Notes under the pieces: generated by a model
Told to the model about the DNA's origin: nothing
What the model saw: only the letters and a program-made list of their open reading frames with translations
Databases searched by the model: none
Program-made: the position numbers and the translations under genes
In this document: positions 55,000 to 64,000 of the stretch, one piece after another
How the letters are laid out: each line of letters begins with the position of its first letter
Numbering within the stretch: position 1 is the first letter of the stretch
Origin: Tessaracoccus aquimaris
GTDB lineage: Bacteria; Actinomycetota; Actinomycetes; Propionibacteriales; Propionibacteriaceae
DNA length: 64,000 nt
Reading direction: 5' to 3'
Assembly (NCBI RefSeq): GCF_001997345.1
Contig: NZ_CP019606.1
Coordinates: 3,596,001-3,660,000 of the forward strand

Positions 55000-55977
55000 A
55001 TGAAGTTTGTGAAGCGCACGCTCGCGGTCGGCCTGGGAGCCGTTCTGAGCCTGGCCATTGCGCCGTTCGCCCAGGCGGACACGGCGCCCATGATGAAGGC
55101 GAGCGACCCGACGCCCACCGTCGGGCAGGCCTTCACCGTCAGCGGAGAGGGGTGCCTCGCCGACGGCGACAAGGCTGCCACCGTCCTGATCGACTACCAG
55201 GGCAAGATCTCCACCGCGAAGCCCGCCGCCGACGGCACCTGGTCCGCATCGCTGACCGCCGTCGAGGGCGCGGGCACCATCACGGCGACCTGTGACGGGT
55301 ACGGCGCCGAGTTCGCCTACCCGAGCCTGACCGTCACCGGCGAGCCCGACCTGGCCGACGTCGCCGTCACCGGAGAGTTCCTCAAGGCGGTGCGTGACGG
55401 CTGCAAGGTCACCATCAGCACCAAGACCACCGGCCTGTCCGACTTCACGCTGCAGGTCTGGGATGACGGCGACGTGATCAACTCCTTCACCTGGAAGGAA
55501 GGCGGCACCCGAGACAGCGTCTGGACCATCACCCGCCCCGCGGGCACGCAGGCCGCAGGCGTCGACTTCGTCCTGACCACCAGCGACGGCATGCTCGACC
55601 ACATCGAGAACTTCGAGTACCCCGCCTCCGCGGCCAACGAGTGCTCGGCCGCCGTGAAGGTCTCCATCGCGATCCCCGACTACAACGGCTCCACCGTTGC
55701 GGGCGCCAAGCACACGGTGACCGGCAAGGGCTACCTTCCCGGCGAGAAGGTCACGCTGACCTTCGCCCTGTACGGCTCCGAGGATCCGGGCAAGGTCGTC
55801 GCCACGGCGATCGTCGGCGAGGACGGCACCTTCTCGACCACCTTCGTCGTCCCGGCGTGGGCTCCAGGCGGCTACGCGCTGTACGCCACGGGCGATGACA
55901 GCGGCCGCTCGGACTTCGTGCGCGTCAAGGTCGTGAAGCCCGGCAGCGGCATCGGCCTTCCGCACACCGGTAACTGA
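55000..55977 (+). CDS. Secreted Ig-like protein ending in LPHTGN
   Basis: A signal peptide (MKFVKRTLAVGLGAVLSLAI, cleavage predicted after AQA) precedes about 300 residues of secreted beta-rich sequence: two Ig-like modules (AFTVSGEGCLADGDK near the start and HTVTGKGYLPGEKVTLTF later) and four Cys in the mature part. The protein stops directly after GSGIGLPHTGN, a sortase-type LPxTG motif without the following hydrophobic segment and basic tail. ATG 54985 would add 5 residues. A strong hairpin follows. Confidence 0.75.
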   Translation: MKFVKRTLAVGLGAVLSLAIAPFAQADTAPMMKASDPTPTVGQAFTVSGEGCLADGDKAATVLIDYQGKISTAKPAADGTWSASLTAVEGAGTITATCDGYGAEFAYPSLTVTGEPDLADVAVTGEFLKAVRDGCKVTISTKTTGLSDFTLQVWDDGDVINSFTWKEGGTRDSVWTITRPAGTQAAGVDFVLTTSDGMLDHIENFEYPASAANECSAAVKVSIAIPDYNGSTVAGAKHTVTGKGYLPGEKVTLTFALYGSEDPGKVVATAIVGEDGTFSTTFVVPAWAPGGYALYATGDDSGRSDFVRVKVVKPGSGIGLPHTGN

Positions 55978-55988
55978 CACCTCACCTT

Positions 55989-56023
55989 CGGGGCCCTGGT
56001 CGACACTGTCGGCCAGGGCCCCG
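55989..56023. terminator. Strong hairpin terminator after the secreted-protein gene
   Basis: Perfect 11-bp arms CGGGGCCCTGG and CCAGGGCCCCG with a 13-base loop begin 11 bases after the stop codon. No clear U tract, as often in high-GC actinobacteria. Confidence 0.75.
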
Positions 56024-56114
56024 TCGCGTGCATCGAGGGCTGTCGCAGGTGGGGTCGCCGTGCCAGACTTGCCGTGCAGGCGCCGGTTGACGCCGCTCAG
56101 AGCGAGGAGTCCTC

Positions 56115-56462
56115 ATGCCAGCCTTCCAGACCATCGTGGTGCCCGTCAGCGACCTCGAGTCGGCCAAGCGGATCTACACCGCTGCCCTCGGCGCTGAGCC
56201 CCACACCGACCAGCCGTACTACGTCGGGTACCACGTCGACGGCTGCGAGTTCGGGCTCGCGCCGAAGGCGATGGCGAACCATCCCACCGGCCCGGTCGCC
56301 TACCTCGATGTCCCCGACGCCGCGCAGGGCGTGCAGGACCTCGTCGCTGCCGGCGCGGCCGTGGTGCAGGACGCCACAGAGGTCGGCGGCGGCACCACCG
56401 TCGCGGTGCTCGCCGACGCCGACGGCAACGTCTTCGGGCTGCGTTCCTACCGGGCTGGCTAG
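56115..56462 (+). CDS. Glyoxalase/VOC-superfamily protein
   Basis: A 115-residue single-domain protein (MPAFQTIVVPVSDLESAKR ... YTAALGAEPHTDQPYYVGY ... VLADADGNVFGLRSY), the typical length and strand pattern of small VOC proteins. Substrate unknown. Its stop is 7 bases from the stop of the convergent gene. Confidence 0.85.
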   Translation: MPAFQTIVVPVSDLESAKRIYTAALGAEPHTDQPYYVGYHVDGCEFGLAPKAMANHPTGPVAYLDVPDAAQGVQDLVAAGAAVVQDATEVGGGTTVAVLADADGNVFGLRSYRAG

Positions 56463-56469
56463 TAGTCGG

Positions 56470-57189
56470 CTAGTAGTCGAGGAGCAGTGGCAGGCTCATC
56501 CGCCGCGCCTGGGTCGTCAGTTCGAGGAACACGGCCAGCCCGAACACGCCCCACTCGCGCAGATAGGTGACGCGGTCGCCGTTGAGCCCCGGCTCCTCGA
56601 GCGGGCCGCCGGTCAGCAGCGCCTGCGTCAGCGCCGTCCCGTCCACGCCAAGTCGCTCCCGGAGCATCCCGAGTTCCGCGGCGAGCAGGTCGAGCGTGCC
56701 CATCCCGATGGTGGCGCCGTCGACCGAGGTGCCGGTGAAGGTCGCGGCAATGCCGTCGATGGGCAGCCACCACTCCGCCCCGCCGATCAGGCTGGGGAAC
56801 AGTTCGCTGCCGCCCTGCTTGGCGGCCTCGAAGGCGCGTGAGGCGGCGAAGTCCTGGGGGGAGTCGGCCTCGTCGGCGAGGTCGGGGTGTTCGATCTGGG
56901 CCGCCAGCACCAGCAGCGCGCCGTAGCCGAGCCAGTGCGGCTGGTCCGTCGCGTATGGCGCGTCGGGGTCGTCGGCCCACAGGCCGTCGAAGCCGAGGGC
57001 GGCGCCCATGGCCGCCTGCCACTGGGCGACCCGCTCCCAGATCGCCTCGGGGGTATCGGCAACCGGGACCTCGCCAGGGCGGACGGTGGTGAACTCGATT
57101 CCCTCCGCCGCGGCGGCCTGGGCGGCAACAGTCTGCCAATCTCCTGCGAAGTACCTGGTCAACGATCCAACATAGATGTCTAGGCCCAT
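56470..57189 (-). CDS. Conserved hypothetical protein
   Basis: A 239-residue soluble protein (MGLDIYVGSLTRYFAGDWQ). The opening resembles a family of uncharacterised actinobacterial proteins I cannot name further. Several Trp-rich segments (AEWWLPIDGIAATF, REWGVFGLAVFLELT) suggest a compact domain; no catalytic motif is visible. Its promoter region is shared with the divergent dnaK operon. Confidence 0.7.
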   Translation of the reverse strand: MGLDIYVGSLTRYFAGDWQTVAAQAAAAEGIEFTTVRPGEVPVADTPEAIWERVAQWQAAMGAALGFDGLWADDPDAPYATDQPHWLGYGALLVLAAQIEHPDLADEADSPQDFAASRAFEAAKQGGSELFPSLIGGAEWWLPIDGIAATFTGTSVDGATIGMGTLDLLAAELGMLRERLGVDGTALTQALLTGGPLEEPGLNGDRVTYLREWGVFGLAVFLELTTQARRMSLPLLLDY

Positions 57190-57285
57190 GAGGCGATCCT
57201 GACAGGAGCGCGGCGCCGGGCAGACGAAGTCCAGAACTTTCGCCCTGGGAATAATCCAAGGCTCAGCCCGTTGTACTGAACGGAA

Positions 57286-57306
57286 GTTGAGCCTCCTTGG
57301 CTCAAC
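57286..57306. promoter_or_regulatory. HAIR-type HspR operator 1
   Basis: GTTGAGC-N7-GCTCAAC, a perfect 7-7-7 inverted repeat matching the HAIR consensus CTTGAGT-N7-ACTCAAG at 5 of 7 positions in each half. Confidence 0.8.
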
Positions 57307-57312
57307 TTGGAA

Positions 57313-57333
57313 CTTGAGCCTGGTCGACTCATA
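57313..57333. promoter_or_regulatory. HAIR-type HspR operator 2
   Basis: CTTGAGC-N7-ACTCATA. The left half is a near-consensus HAIR half-site; the right half matches at 5 of 7 positions. Spacing is again 7 bases, and it lies 6 bases after operator 1. Confidence 0.7.
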
Positions 57334-57340
57334 TGGTTAA

Positions 57341-57361
57341 CTTGAGTCAACCCCGCTCAAG
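57341..57361. promoter_or_regulatory. HAIR-type HspR operator 3
   Basis: CTTGAGT-N7-GCTCAAG: the left half is the exact consensus and the right half differs at one position. It sits 45 bases before the dnaK start, overlapping the likely promoter and transcript start. Confidence 0.9.
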
Positions 57362-57379
57362 GGATCATCAGACACTTAA

Positions 57380-59798
<2,419 letters not shown>

Positions 59799-59830
59799 CC
59801 AGTCGTTTTCCAGAAAGGAGATGAGCGAGA

Positions 59831-61006
59831 GTGAGTACGAAGGACTGGCTCGAAAAGGACTACTACAAGATTCTCGGCGTCTCCAAGAGCGCGACGCCCG
59901 AGGAGATCAAGAAGGCCTTCCGGAAGATCGCCCGCGAGAACCACCCGGACCAGAACCCGGGAGACAAGAAGGCTGAGGCGCGCTTCAAGGAGGCCTCCGA
60001 GGCCAACGCCGTCTTGAGCGACGCGGACAAGCGCAAGGAATACGACGAGGCCCGCAGCCTGTTCGGCGGCGGCTTCCGGTTCAACCGCGGCGGCCAGCCC
60101 GGCGCCGGCGGCAACGCCGGATTCGAGGACCTGTTCCGCAACGCCGCCTCCAACTCCGGAGGCGGCGGGGCGGGATCGTTCGGCGACCTGTTCGGGGGGC
60201 TGTTCAACCAGGGCAACCCCACCACGACGAGGCGCGCCACTCAGCGCGGCCCCCGTCGTGGGGCAGACGTCGAGGGCGAGGCGACCATCAGCTTCGAGCA
60301 GTCGGCGGAGGGCGCGACCATCTCGTTGCGCACCATCTCCGACGAGCCATGCCCCTCGTGCCGTGGCACCGGCGCGAAGGCGGGAACCCTGCCGCGCGTG
60401 TGTCCCTCCTGTGAGGGCTCCGGCATGCAGACCACGCAGGCAGGCGGCGTCTTCCAGATGTCTGAGCCGTGCGTCGAATGCCTCGGCCGTGGCCTGATCG
60501 TCGAGGAAGCGTGCCCCACGTGTGACGGTTCCGGGCGCGGCAAGTCGTCCAAGACCATGCAGGTCCGCATCCCCGCGGGTGTGCAGGACGGGCAGCGCAT
60601 CCGGCTCAAGGGCAAGGGCGCTGCGGGCGAGAACGGCGGAGCGGCGGGTGACCTGTACGTGCTCGTGCACGTCACGCCACACAAGCTGTTCGGCCGTAGC
60701 GGCAACAACCTGACGCTGGAGGTGCCCGTCACCTTCACCGAGGCATCATTGGGTGCCGAGATCGAGATTCCGACTCTGCAGGGCCGCAAGGTCAAGCTTC
60801 GGATCCCGGCCTCCACCCCCAATGGACGCACCATGCGCGTTCGCGGCAAGGGTGTGCGCAAGTCCGACGCCTCGATGGGCGACCTGCTGGTCACCATCAA
60901 GATCGAGGTTCCCGACGACTTGAGCGAGGATGCGAAGGCCGCGCTCCTGGAGTACGCGGAGAAGGCGCACCAGGCGAACCCGCGTGAGGCGTTGTTCGAC
61001 GGGTGA
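59831..61006 (+). CDS. dnaJ: Co-chaperone DnaJ (type I)
   Basis: A 391-residue Hsp40. The J domain (about 1-72) has HPD at 38-40; a Gly/Phe-rich region follows (FGGGFRFNRGGQPGAGG); then four zinc-binding repeats CPSCRGTG, CPSCEGSG, CVECLGRG and CPTCDGSG; then the C-terminal substrate domain. GTG 59831 has GAAAGGAG about 10 bases upstream. It stimulates DnaK ATP hydrolysis. The operon position before hspR is that of DnaJ1. Confidence 0.96.
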   Translation: MSTKDWLEKDYYKILGVSKSATPEEIKKAFRKIARENHPDQNPGDKKAEARFKEASEANAVLSDADKRKEYDEARSLFGGGFRFNRGGQPGAGGNAGFEDLFRNAASNSGGGGAGSFGDLFGGLFNQGNPTTTRRATQRGPRRGADVEGEATISFEQSAEGATISLRTISDEPCPSCRGTGAKAGTLPRVCPSCEGSGMQTTQAGGVFQMSEPCVECLGRGLIVEEACPTCDGSGRGKSSKTMQVRIPAGVQDGQRIRLKGKGAAGENGGAAGDLYVLVHVTPHKLFGRSGNNLTLEVPVTFTEASLGAEIEIPTLQGRKVKLRIPASTPNGRTMRVRGKGVRKSDASMGDLLVTIKIEVPDDLSEDAKAALLEYAEKAHQANPREALFDG

Positions 61007-61434
61007 TCGCGATGAGTCAGCATCTGCAACCATTCGACCCGGAGGCAGCAGTGTTCCCCGTGTCGGTGGCCGCGTCGCTGGCCGACATGCACGCCCAGAC
61101 GCTGCGCGGCTACGACCGTCTCGGCCTCGTGGTGCCCCAACGGGCACGCGGGCGGGGGCGGCGCTACTCGCTGCGCGACGTCGCCAAGCTGCGCCACGTC
61201 CAGAACCTCTCCCAGCAGGGCATCAACCTCGAGGGCATCCGCAGGATCCTCGCCCTCGAGTCAGAAGTGGACTCGCTGCACGGGCAGGTCGAGCGACTTG
61301 CGGACCTGGTGCGCAGGCTGCAGGCCGAGGAGGCCACGTCGCGGGTCTTCACCGCGGAGGCCTCCGGCTCGGTCTACACCGGCCGGTTCCGTCCTGCGGC
61401 GCCAAGGGCGCTGACGGCCACGACGGACCTCTGA
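61003..61434 (+). CDS. hspR: MerR-family heat-shock repressor HspR
   Basis: A 143-residue regulator from GTG 61003, overlapping the dnaJ stop (GTGA); ATG 61012 is an alternative start. MerR-type winged helix (PVSVAASLADMHAQTLRGYD, RRYSLRDVAKLRHVQNL) and a coiled-coil C-terminus (EVDSLHGQVERLADLVRRL). HspR with DnaK as co-repressor binds HAIR sites, here the three upstream of dnaK, giving autoregulation. Confidence 0.95.
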   Translation: MIAMSQHLQPFDPEAAVFPVSVAASLADMHAQTLRGYDRLGLVVPQRARGRGRRYSLRDVAKLRHVQNLSQQGINLEGIRRILALESEVDSLHGQVERLADLVRRLQAEEATSRVFTAEASGSVYTGRFRPAAPRALTATTDL

Positions 61435-61446
61435 GAGGCCAAACGA

Positions 61447-61474
61447 GAGGCCCGGGACCACGGTCCCGGGCCTC
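61447..61474. terminator. Terminator of the dnaK operon
   Basis: Perfect 13-bp arms GAGGCCCGGGACC / GGTCCCGGGCCTC with a 2-base loop, 12 bases after the hspR stop. Confidence 0.85.
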
Positions 61475-61568
61475 TTCGCTGCCCTGGCGCTGACGTGCCG
61501 GGGTCCGCGAATCGGTACGCCTCCCGGCCAAGTAGGATCGCGTCTACAGACCTTGAGAGGAGCCAACT

Positions 61569-62519
61569 GTGCGGAAGCGGACCGGAACGAAGTTGTCGAT
61601 CGTCGGAGCCGGAGCGGTGGGCACCTCGCTGGCCTACGCCGCCCTGATCCGCGGTGCCGCCTCCGAGGTGGCGCTGATGGACATCAACGAGAAGAAGGTG
61701 CACGCGGAGGCGCTCGACCTCGCGCACGGCAGCCAGTTCCTTCCGCCCGCCCGCATCGACGGCTCCTCGGATGTGGCCGTGACGGAGGCCTCCGACATCG
61801 TCGTGATCGCCGCAGGGGCGAAGCAGAAGCCGGGGGAGACCCGGATGGATCTCGCCGAGAAGACGGTCGATCTCATGAAGAAGATCGTCCCCGGCCTGGT
61901 GGAGCAGTCCCCGGAGGCGGTGTTCATCCTCGTCACCAACCCCGTCGACGTCGTCACGCAGGCCGTCGTCAAGATCTCCGAACTGCCCGACGGGCGCGTC
62001 TTCGGCTCCGGCACGGTGCTCGACTCGTCGCGGCTGCGCTACCTGGTGGCCCAGGAATGCGACATCGCCATGAGCAACGTGCACGCCTACATCTGCGGCG
62101 AGCACGGCGACTCGGAGATCCCGCTGTGGTCGACCTCGACCATCGGCGGCGTCCCGCTCAGCCAGTGGGAGGAGCAGACCGGGCAGCTCAGCCTCGCGCG
62201 CCGCAGTGAGATCACCGAGCGGGTGGTCGGCGCCGCCTACGAGGTGATCGAGGGCAAGGGGGCCACCAACTACGCCATCGGCCTGGCGGGCACCCGCATC
62301 ATTCAGGCCGTGCTGCGCAACGAGCACTCCATCCTGCCCGTCAGTTCGATGCTGCACGACTGGCACGGCATCTCCGATGTGTGCATGTCCGTGCCCCAGA
62401 TCGTCGGCCGTTCCGGCGTCGTCAAGGCCCTGGAACTGCCCGTCTCCGCGCAGGAACTGGTCGGCCTGCAGAACAGCGCCGAGCACATCCGCAGCGTCGC
62501 CGCCAGCCTCGGCTTCTGA
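61569..62519 (+). CDS. ldh: L-lactate dehydrogenase
   Basis: A 316-residue NAD enzyme from GTG 61569 (GAGAGGAG upstream). GAGAVGTSLAYA binds NAD; Gln86 in AGAKQKPGETR marks lactate rather than malate specificity; Arg92, Asp152, Arg155 (DSSRLR) and His179 (CGEHGDSE) form the active site. It reduces pyruvate to L-lactate, consistent with a fermentative or facultative lifestyle. Single gene between two terminators. Confidence 0.95.
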   Translation: MRKRTGTKLSIVGAGAVGTSLAYAALIRGAASEVALMDINEKKVHAEALDLAHGSQFLPPARIDGSSDVAVTEASDIVVIAAGAKQKPGETRMDLAEKTVDLMKKIVPGLVEQSPEAVFILVTNPVDVVTQAVVKISELPDGRVFGSGTVLDSSRLRYLVAQECDIAMSNVHAYICGEHGDSEIPLWSTSTIGGVPLSQWEEQTGQLSLARRSEITERVVGAAYEVIEGKGATNYAIGLAGTRIIQAVLRNEHSILPVSSMLHDWHGISDVCMSVPQIVGRSGVVKALELPVSAQELVGLQNSAEHIRSVAASLGF

Positions 62520-62644
62520 TCCTTACCAGCTTGGCCCCTGGTCAGCGCTCAGGGGGCGACCAGGGAAAGGCAAGGGTCTCGTCCGGCTGTGGGCAGCCGG
62601 TCGAAGGGGCACACTGGAAGTACCCCACATGCACGAGGAGTGAC

Positions 62645-63334
62645 ATGAGCGACAACACGCACGAGCAGCACAACTTTGACGACGAGCCCATCCACGTCGA
62701 TGCGGTGACCGAGGACCAGGTCGCCCAGGAGCAGCCGGTCATCGACGCGGAGGAGATCGTCGAGGACGCCGCGGACGAGGCCCACGACCAGGTCGACAAG
62801 GCGGCGAGCGACGTGAACCAGTTCGGCGAGAACCTCGCAAAGGCCGCCTCGGACGCCGCCTACGCGACCATCGGCCTCGTCGGCGTGGTGAGCGACAGGC
62901 TGAAGGAGTTCTACTCCGAGCAGAAGCAGCAGTACCTGGTCGACCACCCCGACTTCGACGGCGAGCCCGAGGCGAAGCACGTCGCGTCGCGCTTCGGCGA
63001 GCAGGTCGACAAGTTGGTCGAGGACATCGGCCGCACCATCCGCGACCTCGCCGAGCGCGGCCGCGCGTCCTCGAAGGTCGCCGCCGACGACGCCGCACAG
63101 AAGGCGGCCCAGTTCGCCGACCAGGCCGCCGCCAAGGCGTCCGACCTGGCCGACAAGGCGGGCGACGCGGCTCAGCGGGCTGCCGACAAGGTCGGTGACG
63201 CGGCTCACCGCGCGGCCGACGACGTGGAGGCGGCGGCAGACGACGCCGCGGACCGCGCGGACGAGGCTGCCGAGAACGTCTCGGACCACGTTGAGGAATC
63301 CTCCGAGCAGCGCGACGATCGCACCCAGTGGTGA
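62645..63334 (+). CDS. Ala-rich helical protein (apolipophorin/LEA-like)
   Basis: A 229-residue acidic protein, ATG 62645 after GGAG. An acidic start, a mildly hydrophobic helix (AAYATIGLVGVVSDRLKEFY) and a long Ala/Asp/Lys-rich amphipathic repeat (AADDAAQKAAQFADQAAAK, ADKAGDAAQRAADKVGDAAH) suggest one long helix bundle. Similar proteins are annotated as apolipophorin or late-embryogenesis-like; role unknown, possibly stress or membrane-associated. Confidence 0.7.
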   Translation: MSDNTHEQHNFDDEPIHVDAVTEDQVAQEQPVIDAEEIVEDAADEAHDQVDKAASDVNQFGENLAKAASDAAYATIGLVGVVSDRLKEFYSEQKQQYLVDHPDFDGEPEAKHVASRFGEQVDKLVEDIGRTIRDLAERGRASSKVAADDAAQKAAQFADQAAAKASDLADKAGDAAQRAADKVGDAAHRAADDVEAAADDAADRADEAAENVSDHVEESSEQRDDRTQW

Positions 63335-63358
63335 CCACCCGCTGACACGACCACTAGC

Positions 63359-63386
63359 GGCCCGGCATCTCGCGAGATGCCGGGCC
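63359..63386. terminator. Bidirectional terminator between convergent genes
   Basis: A perfect 28-base palindrome with arms GGCCCGGCATCTCG / CGAGATGCCGGGCC lies between the Ala-rich protein and the leftward oxidoreductase gene, 12 bases before the latter's stop. Confidence 0.85.
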
Positions 63387-63398
63387 GTAACGTGTCTG

Positions 63399-64000
63399 CT
63401 ACAGGGTCGAGGCGGTCGGCGCCCAGTCCTCCGGGAGCGGGTCGGTGCGCGGCGCCCGCGAGGTGAGCGTCACGAACTCGCCGGTGCGCGCGGACTCGTC
63501 GACGGCGGCCATCACCTCGAGCACGTGCAGGGCCAGTTCGCCGCTTGCGCGGTGCGCGACGCCCGCCCGGATCGAGCGGGCCATGTCGAGGACCCCCATG
63601 CCGCGCCCGTTCGCCGGCCCGGTGGAGGGGAGGGACTGCCAGTCCTCGTCGCCCGCACGGAAGAGGCGCAGGTCGCCGTCGAAGCGGTTCGGATCGGGCA
63701 GTCGCAGCACCCCGTCAAGGCCGGTGATCTCCACGAACCCGGCCCGCGGGCGCTGCGCCTCGAAGCTCAGGATGGCGGTGGCGGACCCGCCGCCCTCGAA
63801 CTGGGCGAGCAGGCTGACGTGCGTCGGCACCTCCACCGCGAACCGGTCGCCCGCGAGCGGCCCCTGCCCGACCGTGCGCTCGTCGACGGCCCGGGAGCCG
63901 ACGGCCGCGACGCGCGCGATGCTGCCGAAGGTCTCCACCAGCGTGGTCAGGTAGTAGGGGCCCATGTCGAACAGCGGGCCTGCGCCGCGCTGGTACAGGA
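63399..64000 (-). CDS. Gfo/Idh/MocA-family oxidoreductase, C-terminal part (runs off the window)
   Basis: The frame is open to the right edge; about 200 codons are visible. RGAGPLFDMGPYYLTTLVE is the conserved GAGxLxDxGxY segment where the substrate-binding domain starts, followed by VEVPTHVSLLAQFEGGGSA and the C-terminal family strand order to LPEDWAPTASTL. The N-terminal NAD(P) domain is outside the window. It is not a close match to the family member at 590-1587. Substrate unknown. Confidence 0.88.
   Translation of the reverse strand, partial: LYQRGAGPLFDMGPYYLTTLVETFGSIARVAAVGSRAVDERTVGQGPLAGDRFAVEVPTHVSLLAQFEGGGSATAILSFEAQRPRAGFVEITGLDGVLRLPDPNRFDGDLRLFRAGDEDWQSLPSTGPANGRGMGVLDMARSIRAGVAHRASGELALHVLEVMAAVDESARTGEFVTLTSRAPRTDPLPEDWAPTASTL

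Overview
The window is chromosomal DNA from a high-GC Gram-positive actinobacterium. The gene set (DUF222/HNH protein, LCP ligases, a type-2 IleS behind a T-box leader, dnaK-grpE-dnaJ-hspR under HAIR operators, DUF1707 proteins, an MptB-like mannosyltransferase) fits Propionibacteriaceae, perhaps a Tessaracoccus-like genus; that placement is inference from gene content only. No rRNA, tRNA or CRISPR array was seen.

Positions 1-1587 hold the end of an HNH protein and a Gfo/Idh/MocA oxidoreductase. Positions 1610-19668 are a cell-surface polysaccharide locus: LCP ligase, UDP-GlcNAc 4,6-dehydratase, aminotransferase, PglC-type sugar transferase, PglD-type acetyltransferase, glycosyltransferases, ATP-grasp enzyme, Wzy, Wzx, chain-length/tyrosine kinase, tyrosine phosphatase and an SGNH-like protein. 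The first steps resemble synthesis of a di-N-acetylbacillosamine-type sugar. Three ISL3-family insertions have wrecked the locus. Two identical copies (5276-6701, 11505-12930) flank a block that has been inverted: the two halves of the acetyltransferase lie on opposite strands, each next to a right IS end and each carrying the same 8-bp target in opposite orientation. They rejoin in frame to 213 codons. A third, different ISL3 element (15443-16922) sits in the Wzz/kinase gene with a perfect 8-bp target duplication.

Positions 18784-25745 carry the SGNH-like protein, ileS with its T-box, two related hypothetical proteins and a MalY-type lyase. Positions 25803-40082 form an envelope cluster: FHA protein, 2054-residue anchored protein of Ig/cadherin-like and Fn3 repeats, MoxR ATPase, DUF58 protein, membrane transglutaminase-fold protein lacking two catalytic residues, VOC protein and RDD-FHA protein. 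It resembles the bifidobacterial PFNA cluster without kinase or phosphatase. Positions 40084-57189 are mixed housekeeping and envelope genes (dcd, GIY-YIG protein among REP-like repeats, deoC, a two-component system, DoxX, NDH-2, MptB-like mannosyltransferase, ABC exporter, thrC, a zinc-ribbon membrane protein, two DUF1707 proteins, a second LCP protein and a secreted protein ending in LPHTGN). Positions 57286-64000 hold the heat-shock operon, an L-lactate dehydrogenase, an Ala-rich helical protein and a partial oxidoreductase.

Ten reading-frame breaks occur in seven otherwise normal genes, including the essential ileS and dnaK. Every one is repaired by adding one G or C at a short G/C run, so they look like base-calling deletions. 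I therefore list those genes as CDS with a noted frameshift and reserve pseudogene for the IS-broken genes.
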